From an uncultured Ruminococcus sp. (GTDB lineage: Bacteria > Bacillota > Clostridia > Oscillospirales > Ruminococcaceae): a stretch of 64,000 nt of DNA. The stretch lies in the NCBI GenBank assembly GCA_910584195.1, contig CAJTYV010000002.1:124001-188000 (forward strand), written 5' to 3'. The notes below the pieces were generated by a model, which ran no database searches, had not been told where the DNA came from, and was given only the letters and a program-made list of their open reading frames with translations. Shown here piece by piece: positions 36,837-45,469 of this stretch (the first letter of the stretch is position 1; the number at the start of each line of letters is the position of its first letter). A program made the position numbers and the translations under genes.

Positions 36837-36908
36837 TCTGCTTTCAACAAGCAGACGGCTTACGATAGTAAGCCGGATTCAGACGGAGATTGTATCTCCG
36901 TCTGAATC
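36837..36908 (+). repeat. Three tandem hairpins after rpoD
   Basis: Three adjacent stems occur: TCTGCTT/AAGCAGA (36837-36855, 7 bp), CGGCTTAC/GTAAGCCG (36856-36875, 8 bp) and GATTCAGACGGAGA/TCTCCGTCTGAATC (36876-36908, perfect 14 bp, 5-base loop). No U-tract follows the last stem, so these are not typical terminators. Together with the next repeat they fill most of the 274-base rpoD-37074 gap. Confidence 0.6.
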
Positions 36909-36930
36909 TAAAGATGTTCGCCGCCTAAGA

Positions 36931-36999
36931 GGGTGCGGGTGTCCGGTGGACACCTCTGTAAAGCAGAAGCACCGACCGAGACGACAGTCGAGACTCGGA
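36931..36999 (+). repeat. 69-bp structured dispersed repeat, copy 1
   Basis: The reverse complement of this stretch recurs at 44774-44842 with about 4 mismatches in 69. Internal stems: GGTGTCC/GGACACC (36939-36955), a CTCTG/GCAGAAG-type stem, and CCGAG..CTCGG enclosing CGAC/GTCG. In copy 2 it lies inside a larger element (44677-44901). The differences sit mostly in loops or keep pairing. Likely a REP-like or MITE-derived repeat. Confidence 0.7.
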
Positions 37000-37073
37000 G
37001 GACATCGTCTGCAGTTATATAAAATTACAACAGGCGCGGAAATATAATTCTGAATTTTACAAAAGGAGTTGCC

Positions 37074-39809
37074 ATGAGTATCTTTAACCTGTCAAAAGAG
37101 CCTCCCGAGCTTAGCAGGGACTGGACCGTCTTTCAGCAATTTGTGGGAAACATTGGCGCATTTACATATATCGCCAAAGATAAATCCGCTTATCTCGACA
37201 ACGTTGCCTGCCGCATGCTTGCGTGCTCAGGCAATAAGCTAAACGAATTTGAATTCTTTAATCTGCTGGAGAAAATATCCAAAATGCCCGTAGAGGGTCA
37301 AAAGCACATCTATCGCTTTACTGCGAACAATGCAACCAAATTTATAAAGATGAATATTTATGAATCCAGTGACGAATGGCTTGGCTTCGTTCAGGATTTT
37401 ACGCGGCAAATCTCACAGGGGCAGGAAAATTCTTTCATTGAGTACGATCCGGTAACCAAACTGGCTTCATATCCTTCGTTTTCCCAGCATATAAAAAAGC
37501 TTCTTCCAGATGTGCAAAACGCCTGTCTTGCCACACTTTACATCAACGGAATTGAAAAATTAGGCTCTTTTCTTACCGTTGACAGTACAAATTGCTGTAT
37601 TGCTTCAGTTTCGGAAGTAATTAAAAGCTTTGAGGGTAAAAATGTCTTTGTCGGCACAAAATCAGGCTATGAGCTGCTTGTTTTCTTCAAGGACTGCGAC
37701 AGAATGTTTATATACAACATTCTTAACGGTATGGATGAAACTGTAAGAAATTGCATACTTACCGATGATTTCGGTGAGATTATCGATATTTCCGATAAAA
37801 GCAAGCTCAGTCTGTCTATCGGATGTTCTTCCTACCCAAACGAAGCTACTGATTTTAATATGCTGGTTAATTATTCCGAATTTGCTCTCTACGAAGCACG
37901 CACAGACTGCCGGCATGTTATAAACTGGTTTTCAGAAGAAAATTATATCCGTGAAAAAGACGCTTACAAAAACGCACAGATCTTCAATAAGATGATCATG
38001 GATAATCAGTTAACTTATTACGTTCAGCCTATAGTTGAAACAACTACAGGAAATATAGTGGCTTACGAAGCTCTTATGAGAAGCGTCGGCGACATTAAAA
38101 TGGAACCAAAACAGATACTTTCTATTGCTGCAACTCAGAATTCCCTGTATGCAATCGAAAAACTTACATTCTTCAATACTCTAAAACTCCTCAGTGAAAA
38201 TCAGCAGGTTTTTGAGAATAAAAAGTTGTTTATCAACTCTATGTGCGACTATACTCTCAACGAAGAAGATTTCAACGAACTTTACCTGACATATGGAGAA
38301 TTACTTGAAAAATGCGTTATCGAAATAGTTGAGGATAGCTCCGCTACGCCTGAAACCATCGAGCTAATCAAAAAAAGGCTTAACTTTACTCATGCACAGC
38401 TTGCTATTGACGATTATGGCACAGGCTATTCTAACAGCACAAATTTGCTGAAATACCGTCCGGATTATGTCAAAATTGACCGCTCTCTGATTTCCGATAT
38501 TCACAACGATCTGAAAAAGCAGCAGCTTGTAACTCAGATAATTGAATTCTGTCATGATAATCAGCTGCGTACGCTCGCTGAAGGAGTGGAAACTTCTCAG
38601 GAAATGAAAACCGTTATACGTCTTGGCATAGACTATATTCAGGGATACTACACTTCAAAACCCAAACCGCTCTTCCTTGACAGCATTTCAAAGGATATTA
38701 AAGACGAAATTATTAAAACTAATCTTGAGATACGTCCGACTGGCTCAAAGAAAATCTATACAGCGCAAAATGATACCGAACTTGATCTTCTTAAACTTGC
38801 TCTTGAAAAATATACCGACATACACGTATACCAAAGTAAACTTACAATTGTCGGTGATCCTGACAAATCCGTAAAAATGAATATCACTATTATGGACAAC
38901 CACAGCTGTGAACTTACCTTGAAAAACGTTAATATTGTAAGCGGTAACGGTAAGCCGACTATTTCAATAGGTGAATACGCGCGGCTCGTACTCAATGTTT
39001 CAAGAACTAACAAGCTCGGATATGCAGGCATTTACGTTCCAATGGGTTCACAATTTGAGCTTAAAGGAAAAGGCTCTCTGACTATAGACTGCTACGCTTC
39101 AGACTGCATAGGAATCGGAAACGATTACGATCATAGCTACGGAGATATTTCCATAGATATGGAAGGCTCTCTTGAAATTATATGCAACAGTCTGGATACA
39201 GTATGTATAGGCGGCGGCTACAATGATGATGATTCTGAGATAAAGCTTCTCTCCGGAAATATAAAAATATACATGTACAGTCATAACGGAATCGCAATAG
39301 GAAGCTTTAATGGAGATGCAAATATCGAAATATCGGAGAATTGCAAGCTTGATATGACTATTTCCGGCATTAGAATAACAGGTATCGGAAGCTGCCGGGG
39401 AATCGCTACTATTGCAAGCTCTGCCGATATTTCACTTTCATGCAGCGGCGCTCAGGCAGTCGGCATCGGTGTCCTTGAGGACGGCGAGGGAAGTATACTT
39501 ATTCGAAAAGGAAAAATAGGATTGAAAATGAATTCCGCAAAACAATCCTGCATCGGAGCTATAGGCGGAAGCGTCAACACAAAAATAATGAATGCTGAAA
39601 TAACAATTAATTCCGAGGGTGACATTGCGGCAGGTATAGGAGATTGTCAGGGCTGCGGAAATGTATTTATTATGGATTCAGCGATCAATATGAAAATGCT
39701 TTGCGCCAATCCCCGCGACATATGTTCAGGTTCGGGAGATGTTCAGATACAAAATTCAACAATAAATTCTCTTGTCAACAATAAGCGCATAGAACACAAA
39801 AGTAACTGA
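37074..39809 (+). CDS. EAL phosphodiesterase fused to a beta-helix domain
   Basis: 911 residues, AAAGGAG before the ATG, no signal or membrane segment, so cytoplasmic. A PAS-like N-terminus (about 15-105) is followed by a GGDEF-like region without a GGDEF motif (about 115-280) and an EAL domain (about 305-545). The EAL core keeps YEALMR near 331, IEIVEDS, DDYGTGYSN near 446, VKID and AEGVET near 502, so hydrolysis of cyclic-di-GMP is likely. After about 565 there is a long C-terminal region of short repeats rich in Gly, Ile and Asn, such as GSLTIDCYASDCIGIGNDY and GNIKIYMYSHNGIAIGSFN. These look like a right-handed parallel beta-helix. I know no EAL protein with such a module; its ligand is unknown. 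Confidence 0.85.
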   Translation: MSIFNLSKEPPELSRDWTVFQQFVGNIGAFTYIAKDKSAYLDNVACRMLACSGNKLNEFEFFNLLEKISKMPVEGQKHIYRFTANNATKFIKMNIYESSDEWLGFVQDFTRQISQGQENSFIEYDPVTKLASYPSFSQHIKKLLPDVQNACLATLYINGIEKLGSFLTVDSTNCCIASVSEVIKSFEGKNVFVGTKSGYELLVFFKDCDRMFIYNILNGMDETVRNCILTDDFGEIIDISDKSKLSLSIGCSSYPNEATDFNMLVNYSEFALYEARTDCRHVINWFSEENYIREKDAYKNAQIFNKMIMDNQLTYYVQPIVETTTGNIVAYEALMRSVGDIKMEPKQILSIAATQNSLYAIEKLTFFNTLKLLSENQQVFENKKLFINSMCDYTLNEEDFNELYLTYGELLEKCVIEIVEDSSATPETIELIKKRLNFTHAQLAIDDYGTGYSNSTNLLKYRPDYVKIDRSLISDIHNDLKKQQLVTQIIEFCHDNQLRTLAEGVETSQEMKTVIRLGIDYIQGYYTSKPKPLFLDSISKDIKDEIIKTNLEIRPTGSKKIYTAQNDTELDLLKLALEKYTDIHVYQSKLTIVGDPDKSVKMNITIMDNHSCELTLKNVNIVSGNGKPTISIGEYARLVLNVSRTNKLGYAGIYVPMGSQFELKGKGSLTIDCYASDCIGIGNDYDHSYGDISIDMEGSLEIICNSLDTVCIGGGYNDDDSEIKLLSGNIKIYMYSHNGIAIGSFNGDANIEISENCKLDMTISGIRITGIGSCRGIATIASSADISLSCSGAQAVGIGVLEDGEGSILIRKGKIGLKMNSAKQSCIGAIGGSVNTKIMNAEITINSEGDIAAGIGDCQGCGNVFIMDSAINMKMLCANPRDICSGSGDVQIQNSTINSLVNNKRIEHKSN

Positions 39810-39858
39810 TAAACTTCTGTAAACAGCGCTCTCAAATAAAAAAGAAAGGTTTAAAAAT

Positions 39859-40953
39859 ATGAAACTTGGCATGGTAGGTCTGCCTAATGTAGGCAAAAGT
39901 ACACTTTTTAACGCACTCACCAACGCAGGAGCGGAGTCTGCAAACTATCCGTTCTGTACAATCGAAAAAAATATCGGAATCGTGTCCGTTCCCGATGAAC
40001 GTCTCGATAAACTTGCCCAAATGTACGATCCGGATAAATTCACACCGGCAACCCTTGAATTCGTTGACATCGCAGGTCTTGTAAAAGGCGCTTCAAAAGG
40101 CGAAGGACTGGGAAATAAGTTCCTTGCTGATATAAGAGAGGTTGACGCTATAGTTCACGTTGTACGCTGCTTTGAGGACGACAATATCGTACACGTTGAC
40201 GGAAATATTAATCCGCTTCGAGATATTGAAACTATTAATCTTGAACTTATTTTCTCCGATATTGAAATGATCGATCGTCGCATTGATCGTGCCAAAAAGG
40301 CAGCAAAGGGAGATAAAAAATTCCTTTCTGAAATAGACTTCCTTGAAAAACTCAAAACACATCTTGAAGCAGGAAAATCAGCGAGAGGATATGATTTTAC
40401 TGATGACGAACGCGAACTGATAAAATCCACTCCCCTGCTCTCCGCAAAACCCGTTATCTACGCCGCTAATCTCTCAGAATCAGATTTTGCCGGAAACATA
40501 GAAAATAATGAAAATTTCTGCAAAGTGCGTCAGCTTGCAGATGAAGAAAACTCTGCTGTACTGCCCATCTGCGCTCAGACAGAAGCTGAAATAGCAGAAA
40601 TGGACGATGAAGACAAAGCGATGTTTCTTGCAGAGCTTGGGTTGGAAGTTTCGGGATTGAACCGTATAATCAAGGAAGGATATTCACTTTTAGGACTTAT
40701 CTCATTCCTTACTGCGGGCAAGCCCGAAGTACGCGCATGGACTATAAAAAAGGGAACAAAAGCTCCTCAGGCAGCAGGAAAAATCCATACTGACTTTGAA
40801 AAGGGATTTATCCGTGCCGAAGTAATTGCTTTCAATGACCTCATGGATTGCGGTTCAATGGCTGCCGCAAAAGAAAAAGGACTTGTCCGCCTGGAGGGCA
40901 AGGAGTATGTTATGAACGACGGAGACATCGTTCTTTTCCGTTTCAACGTATAA
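39859..40953 (+). CDS. ychF: YchF GTPase/ATPase (Obg-like)
   Basis: 364 residues, AAAGG before the ATG. Shows G1 GLPNVGKST, G3-like DIAGLVKGASKGEG and the C-terminal TGS domain (FLTAGKPEVRAWTIKKG and ALVIFKxx-like end). YchF binds ATP and the ribosome and takes part in translation and stress responses. Clear family. Confidence 0.96.
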   Translation: MKLGMVGLPNVGKSTLFNALTNAGAESANYPFCTIEKNIGIVSVPDERLDKLAQMYDPDKFTPATLEFVDIAGLVKGASKGEGLGNKFLADIREVDAIVHVVRCFEDDNIVHVDGNINPLRDIETINLELIFSDIEMIDRRIDRAKKAAKGDKKFLSEIDFLEKLKTHLEAGKSARGYDFTDDERELIKSTPLLSAKPVIYAANLSESDFAGNIENNENFCKVRQLADEENSAVLPICAQTEAEIAEMDDEDKAMFLAELGLEVSGLNRIIKEGYSLLGLISFLTAGKPEVRAWTIKKGTKAPQAAGKIHTDFEKGFIRAEVIAFNDLMDCGSMAAAKEKGLVRLEGKEYVMNDGDIVLFRFNV

Positions 40954-40957
40954 AAAT

Positions 40958-42154
40958 ATGGTTTCACTGCTTCTTGCCGTAATTTATTTAGCCTTTATCG
41001 GACTTGGACTTCCCGATTCGCTTTTAGGCTCGGGGTGGCCGATAATGCATCGTGAATTTGGGCTTCCCATATCATACATGGGAGTAATTTCAATGATTAT
41101 CTCAGGCGGAACCATACTTTCAAGTCTCATGTCGGAACGGCTTACAAAACGCTTTGGAACTCCCCTTTTAACGGCATTTAGTACATTTCTTACTGCCGCA
41201 GCGCTTTTTGGATTTTCCACAGCACACAATTTTCTTTCCTTGTGCTTATGGAGTATACCCTACGGCTTAGGTGCAGGCGCTGTCGATGCTGCTCTGAACA
41301 ACTACGTTTCTGTACACTACAATTCGCGTCATATGAGCTGGCTTCACTGCTTTTGGGGAGTTGGAGCTATAATAAGTCCATATATTATGAGCTTTGCCTT
41401 ATCGCATTCAAACTGGAACAATGGTTATAGAATCGTTTCATTCCTACAAATAGCTATAGTAATCATACTTATTCTTACACTTCCGCTGTGGAATATCTGG
41501 AAAAATCAGAGTTATGACAGTCCGGCTAAAAAAGCAACAGGTATAATCGGAGCTTTGAAAATAAAAGGCGTACCATGTCTGCTTATAGGTTTTTTTGCAT
41601 ATTGTGCAGCTGAATCAACCGTAATGCTTTGGACAAGCAGTTATCTTGCAGATGTACGCGGATTTTCCGAAAAAAGTGCAGCTGCCTTTGCATCGCTGTT
41701 CTTTATAGGAATCACAGCAGGCAGATTTATTTCAGGATTCATTTCCGACAAATTGGGCGATAGAAAAATGATTCGTCTGGGATTTTTTATTGCAATCATC
41801 GGAATTCTGCTAATACTCATTCCGGTAAAATTTGATATTCTCGTATTGGGCGGATTTACAATAATAGGACTTGGATGCGCACCGGTTTATCCGTGTATTA
41901 TCCACTCAACTCCTGCAAATTTCGGCGCGGACAACTCACAGGCAATAATCGGCATTCAAATGGCAAGCGCATACATCGGTTCAACCTTTATGCCGCCTGT
42001 TTTCGGTATTATCGCAAATAATATAAGCTTAAAACTTATGCCGTTTTATATCGCAGCCTTTTTTGTTCTAATGATATTTATGACAGACAAAACGTTCGGA
42101 AAAGTCAATGAACGAAGCCGAGCTGCCGCAGACAAGTTTGCGCTGAAAAAATAA
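40958..42154 (+). CDS. Major facilitator superfamily transporter
   Basis: 398 residues with about twelve membrane helices; starts four bases after the ychF stop, with no strong ribosome binding site, so probably translationally coupled. The MFS loop motif GRFISGFISDKLGDRKMIRLG is present between the halves, and GLGAGAVDAALNNYV near the first. It resembles the FucP/YfkF group of sugar or small-molecule permeases. Substrate unknown. Confidence 0.88.
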   Translation: MVSLLLAVIYLAFIGLGLPDSLLGSGWPIMHREFGLPISYMGVISMIISGGTILSSLMSERLTKRFGTPLLTAFSTFLTAAALFGFSTAHNFLSLCLWSIPYGLGAGAVDAALNNYVSVHYNSRHMSWLHCFWGVGAIISPYIMSFALSHSNWNNGYRIVSFLQIAIVIILILTLPLWNIWKNQSYDSPAKKATGIIGALKIKGVPCLLIGFFAYCAAESTVMLWTSSYLADVRGFSEKSAAAFASLFFIGITAGRFISGFISDKLGDRKMIRLGFFIAIIGILLILIPVKFDILVLGGFTIIGLGCAPVYPCIIHSTPANFGADNSQAIIGIQMASAYIGSTFMPPVFGIIANNISLKLMPFYIAAFFVLMIFMTDKTFGKVNERSRAAADKFALKK

Positions 42155-42179
42155 AATTTTAATTTTCTCTCCGCGTCTG

Positions 42180-42208
42180 TTGCAATTTTGAAACAAATAT
42201 GATATAAT
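42180..42208 (+). promoter_or_regulatory. Promoter for the NfeD-SPFH operon
   Basis: TTGCAA (42180-42185), a 17-base spacer, TATAAT (42203-42208), about 85 bases before the NfeD start. Confidence 0.75.
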
Positions 42209-42292
42209 GTATTCGTAGGGATAAAAGCTTTTGATAAGCTTAAACAATGTAAAATTTACTAAGGCGTTTATTTTAAAGAATGGGGGAATTTT

Positions 42293-42727
42293 ATGGACAT
42301 ACTTATTTGGGCAATACTTATCGTGGTATTTGTCATTTTGGAACTTTGCACTGTTCAGCTTGTTTCAATATGGCTGGCAGCTGCTTCGCTGATAACCATG
42401 ATATGCGCCGCTGCGTTCGATGATTTGTCGCTTTTAGGGCAATTCGGGTTATTTGTTGTTATATCGGTGGTTACGCTGTGTTTCTCGATTCCGCTTATAA
42501 GAAAACGAACTGACAAAAAGCATATAGCTACCAATTCCGAGCTTGACATCGGAAAATCTGCCGAGGTAATAGAAGAAATAAACCCAGATAAAAATTCCGG
42601 ACGTGTTACTCTCAACGGAGTTAACTGGAGCGCCGTTTCTGAAAAAGGTAACGTTATACCTAAGGACAGCATTGTCACAGTAACAGAGGTCAAAGGCTCT
42701 AAGCTTATTGTAAAATTAAAAGTATAG
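42293..42727 (+). CDS. NfeD-like membrane protein
   Basis: 144 residues, GGGGGAATTTT before the ATG. Two or three N-terminal membrane segments and a C-terminal OB-fold domain (about 80-144) with IGKSAEVIEEI, GRVTLNGVNWSAVSEKG and DSIVTVTEVKGSKLIVK, the NfeD-1b pattern. It is 12 bases from an SPFH gene, its normal partner. The pair is thought to organise membrane microdomains. Confidence 0.9.
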   Translation: MDILIWAILIVVFVILELCTVQLVSIWLAAASLITMICAAAFDDLSLLGQFGLFVVISVVTLCFSIPLIRKRTDKKHIATNSELDIGKSAEVIEEINPDKNSGRVTLNGVNWSAVSEKGNVIPKDSIVTVTEVKGSKLIVKLKV

Positions 42728-42739
42728 GAGATTATTACT

Positions 42740-43714
42740 ATGGAAAAATTTGGCATGATTATTATTCTGGCAGTTGCAGTATTTGCCATTATTGTTTTTA
42801 TCAGATGTTTCAGAATCGTTCCGCAGGCACATGTTTTTGTAATTGAGCGTCTCGGTTCATTCAAATGCGAATGGCAGACAGGACTTCACATTCTCTTTCC
42901 TTTCATCGACAGAATTGCAGGAAAGGTTTCTTTAAAGGAAAAGGTTGTTGATTTCAAACCTCAGCCTGTTATCACTAAAGATAACGTTACAATGCAAATA
43001 GATACTGTTGTTTTCTATCAGGTCACAGACGCAAAGCAGTACATCTACGGCGTTGAACGTCCTTTGGCTGCTATTGAAAACTTATCCGCTACAACGCTCC
43101 GTAATATCATTGGTGAAATGGAGCTTGACGCCACTCTTACTTCCCGTGACGTTATCAACACCAAAATTACTTCTATCCTCGATCAGGCTACAGATCGCTG
43201 GGGCATCAAGGTGAACCGTGTCGAGCTGAAAAATATACTTCCTCCGCGTGAGATTCAGGACGCTATGGAAAAGCAAATGAAGGCCGAGCGCGAAAGACGT
43301 GAAAAAATATTACAGGCTGAGGGTGACAAAAAGTCTCAGGTACTTGTTGCGGAAGGTGAAAAGGAATCTCAGATACTTCGCGCACAAGCTAAAAAAGAAG
43401 CTCAGATACTTGAAGCTGAAGCCGAAAAACAAGCTATGATACTTCGTGCGGACGCTGTAAGAGAACAGAAAGTACTTGAAGCTACCGGTGAAGCGCAGGC
43501 TATCGAACTTGTACAGCAGGCTTTGGCAGACAGCCTTGTTAAGCTTTCTCAGGCTAATCCGTCTGAAAAGGTTATTCAGTTAAAATCTCTTGAAGCCTTT
43601 GCTAAGGCAGCCGATGGAAAATCAACAAAAATAATTATTCCCAGCGAAATTCAAGGACTTGCGGGTCTTGCCGCCAGCTTCAAGGGTATCGTTGAGAATG
43701 ACATAAATAAGTAG
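42740..43714 (+). CDS. SPFH/band-7 membrane protein (QmcA/stomatin-like)
   Basis: 324 residues, AGGAG before the ATG. One N-terminal membrane anchor (about 7-25), the band-7 domain (about 28-190) with FVIERLGSFKCEW and VNRVELKNILPPREIQDAM, then a coiled coil of AEGEKESQILRA-type repeats (about 200-265) and a C-terminal end typical of QmcA. Scaffold of membrane microdomains with the NfeD partner upstream. Confidence 0.93.
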   Translation: MEKFGMIIILAVAVFAIIVFIRCFRIVPQAHVFVIERLGSFKCEWQTGLHILFPFIDRIAGKVSLKEKVVDFKPQPVITKDNVTMQIDTVVFYQVTDAKQYIYGVERPLAAIENLSATTLRNIIGEMELDATLTSRDVINTKITSILDQATDRWGIKVNRVELKNILPPREIQDAMEKQMKAERERREKILQAEGDKKSQVLVAEGEKESQILRAQAKKEAQILEAEAEKQAMILRADAVREQKVLEATGEAQAIELVQQALADSLVKLSQANPSEKVIQLKSLEAFAKAADGKSTKIIIPSEIQGLAGLAASFKGIVENDINK

Positions 43715-43739
43715 ATTTATCTATCCCTACAAAAATCAA

Positions 43740-43764
43740 AACCCGAGACGCTACGTCCCGGGTT
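43740..43764. terminator. Bidirectional terminator
   Basis: AACCCGAGACG (43740-43750) and CGTCCCGGGTT (43754-43764) form an 11-bp stem with one A-C mismatch and a 3-base loop, followed by TTTTAT. It separates the SPFH gene from the convergent EF-hand lipoprotein gene. Confidence 0.88.
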
Positions 43765-43792
43765 TTTTATACTGAGCTTTACAGCAATCAGC

Positions 43793-44230
43793 TTACGGCA
43801 AATTGTCATTAAGATAATCGTTCCACGCGTCCATAAATTCATCGTCGGAAAGATACCCGTCATTATCATAATCGTTTTTGCTGTAGTATTTATCACTTTT
43901 ATCGTAATTACCGCCGCCGTCATCTGCATCTGGCAAATTATCGTCAAGGTAATCGTTCCATGCGTCCATAAATTCGTCATCAGAAAGATACCCGTCATTA
44001 TCCTTATCGTTTTTGCTGTAATACTTATCGTCTTTGTCATAATTACCACTGCTATGACTGCTGAACGATCGGTCATTTGAATCCTCCTGTTCAGGTTCAG
44101 CTTCGGATTCAATTGGAGCTGTAGCATTAACTTTCTGCGATTCAACGGAAGATTCATTTTCATTTGTTGATACATCACACGCACATAACATAAATGAAAG
44201 AATAAGCGCTCCGCACATCAATTTTTTCAT
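43793..44230 (-). CDS. Lipoprotein with two EF-hand repeats
   Basis: 145 residues, AAAAGGAG before the ATG. The signal ends in the lipobox MLCAC. An acidic Glu/Ser linker is followed by two nearly identical repeats, each with a canonical EF-hand loop: DKDNDGYLSDDE and DYDNDGYLSDDE, then FMDAWNDYL. The coding repeat is 135 bp (45 codons). Positions 1, 3, 5, 7, 9 and 12 carry the expected ligands, so calcium binding is likely. It is not a dockerin. Function unknown. A MITE-like element lies just upstream. Confidence 0.82.
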   Translation of the reverse strand: MKKLMCGALILSFMLCACDVSTNENESSVESQKVNATAPIESEAEPEQEDSNDRSFSSHSSGNYDKDDKYYSKNDKDNDGYLSDDEFMDAWNDYLDDNLPDADDGGGNYDKSDKYYSKNDYDNDGYLSDDEFMDAWNDYLNDNLP

Positions 44231-44302
44231 TTTTTAACTCCTTTTTAAAATTAGATTTTTACAGTTTCATTTTAAACCAAGTTGTCTATAAGAGCGAAAT
44301 TG

Positions 44303-44460
44303 GGGCGTTTTGACACTATCCGAAATGCTCGGATTGCAGTATTTTTGTCGTATTTCAAGGCAAAAATCCGCAGGCATACTGTCGTATGGCAAGGATTTTT
44401 AACGCAAAAAGACGGAAAAATGTCTGAAAGACGGACGTTGAGCGGTAGTGTCAACACACC
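44303..44460. mobile_element. MITE-like element, 158 bp, GGGYGT termini
   Basis: Terminal inverted repeats: GGGCGTTTTGACACTATCCG (44303-44322) and the reverse complement of CGGTAGTGTCAACACACCC (44442-44460), differing at 3 of 19-20 positions. Inside is a hairpin AAAAATCC/GGATTTTT with an apical CATAC/GTATG stem around 44376-44389. No open reading frame is convincing. No target-site duplication is obvious. It lies between two small lipoprotein genes. Confidence 0.6.
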
Positions 44461-44466
44461 CTAATA

Positions 44467-44649
44467 TCATTTCCATTTATCAGGCAAACCGTAATAAGGA
44501 TTATTTTCTAATCCCTGATGCTTTGAGCATCTGCCGCCGCTTACGGCTTCTCTCATACAACCGCCATAGCTGCAATAATCTTTTCCGCAGCCTGATAAAA
44601 AACTCGCAGCAATTATCGACAAAGCTATAAGCATTTTTTTTAGCTTCAT
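44467..44649 (-). CDS. Small Cys-rich lipoprotein
   Basis: 60 residues from the ATG at 44649 with GGAAGTG upstream; a longer ATG at 44667 overlaps that site. A signal with lipobox LSGC is followed by a short mature part CGKDYCSYGGC..GGRCSKHQG with several Cys and a His, which could bind a metal. Sits between two MITE-like elements. Function unknown. Confidence 0.55.
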   Translation of the reverse strand: MKLKKMLIALSIIAASFLSGCGKDYCSYGGCMREAVSGGRCSKHQGLENNPYYGLPDKWK

Positions 44650-44676
44650 AGAATCACTTCCTTTCATAATAATTTA

Positions 44677-44901
44677 AGAACCTGTTCAGTATCTTTTTTC
44701 GCACGTCTTTTCAGCAAATTTTACCGATCGCTGCGTTGAAAAAGCTCAACATACGACAGTATGCTTTCACTTTTCCGAGTCTCGACTGTCGTCTCGGTCG
44801 GTGCTTCTGCTTCGCAGAGGTGTCCACTGGACACCTGCACCCTTGCTCTCAGTAAAATTCTGCTCGAAAATTTACGTACAGATCCTATGAGAACAAGTTC
44901 T
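44677..44901. mobile_element. MITE-like element, 225 bp, AGAACCTGTTC termini
   Basis: The left end AGAACCTGTTC (44677-44687) and the reverse complement of GAACAAGTTCT (44891-44901) agree at 10 of 11 positions. Inside are a CATACGACAGTATG palindrome (44752-44765) and the 69-bp structured core shared with 36931-36999 in inverted orientation. No coding potential. Its terminus matches that of the element at 45894-45991, so both may be moved by one transposase not in this window. Confidence 0.65.
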
Positions 44902-44993
44902 GATTTCTATTCTTATTATATCAAATACAATTTAAAAAGTATAGACTTAAAAAAGAACACATTTTGTATTAAAAAGCGAACATAAAAACGAAC

Positions 44994-45036
44994 AAAAAAG
45001 CAGCATACCGACGCATCGCAACGATATACTGCTTTT
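44994..45036 (-). terminator. Terminator after the 58-residue RHH gene
   Basis: AAAAAGCAG (with c-ATA) pairs with TAT-a-CTGCTTTTT across 44994-45036; read on the minus strand it ends TGCTTTTTTG. Serves the RHH gene at 45173-45349. The rest of 44902-45172 shows nothing coding. Confidence 0.7.
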
Positions 45037-45172
45037 TGATTTACGAGAATCAAATTTGTTCAGAATTATTTTAAAATATTAACGTTTATTCACAGCCACA
45101 CCCCCCTTAAATTCCCCGAGTTAAAAAAATCAGAGACTTGTTCAAGTTTTGCAGTTTTTCCCAAATTTCATA

Positions 45173-45349
45173 TTATTGCTTAACTAATCGCTTGAGGCTG
45201 AATTCAATACATTGGATAACCAAAGAATTGAACGAAATATTATTTTCGGCAGCAAGCCGCTCAAGCTCTTTTTCCAATGTCTCAGTAATACGAATAGTCT
45301 TTGTCACAGAATTATGTTTTTTTTCAATATGAAATCTCGAATCTTCCAT
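45173..45349 (-). CDS. Ribbon-helix-helix protein, 58 residues
   Basis: 58 residues from the ATG at 45349 (GAGGG just upstream). The pattern VTKTIRITETLEKELERLAA followed by ENNISFNSLVIQCIEFSL is that of Arc/CopG-type ribbon-helix-helix DNA-binding proteins. Close paralogue of the next gene, with a similar first strand and helix. Could be an orphan antitoxin or repressor; no toxin gene is next to it. The assignment rests on this motif alone. Confidence 0.65.
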   Translation of the reverse strand: MEDSRFHIEKKHNSVTKTIRITETLEKELERLAAENNISFNSLVIQCIEFSLKRLVKQ

Positions 45350-45469
45350 GTGTTCCCTCGTTTTCTATGTACTTGGATATAAATTCCTAATACTATTATA
45401 AACTATATCTGCCGAAAAATATAGCTTCAAAAACAAACACTTTTTGTATGGAAAATCAGACTGCAAATG

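Noticed and set aside
43793..44230. Dockerin module in the EF-hand lipoprotein
   Set aside because: The loops are canonical EF-hands but the helix wording and the pair spacing of dockerins (LGDxNxDGxVxxxD) are absent.
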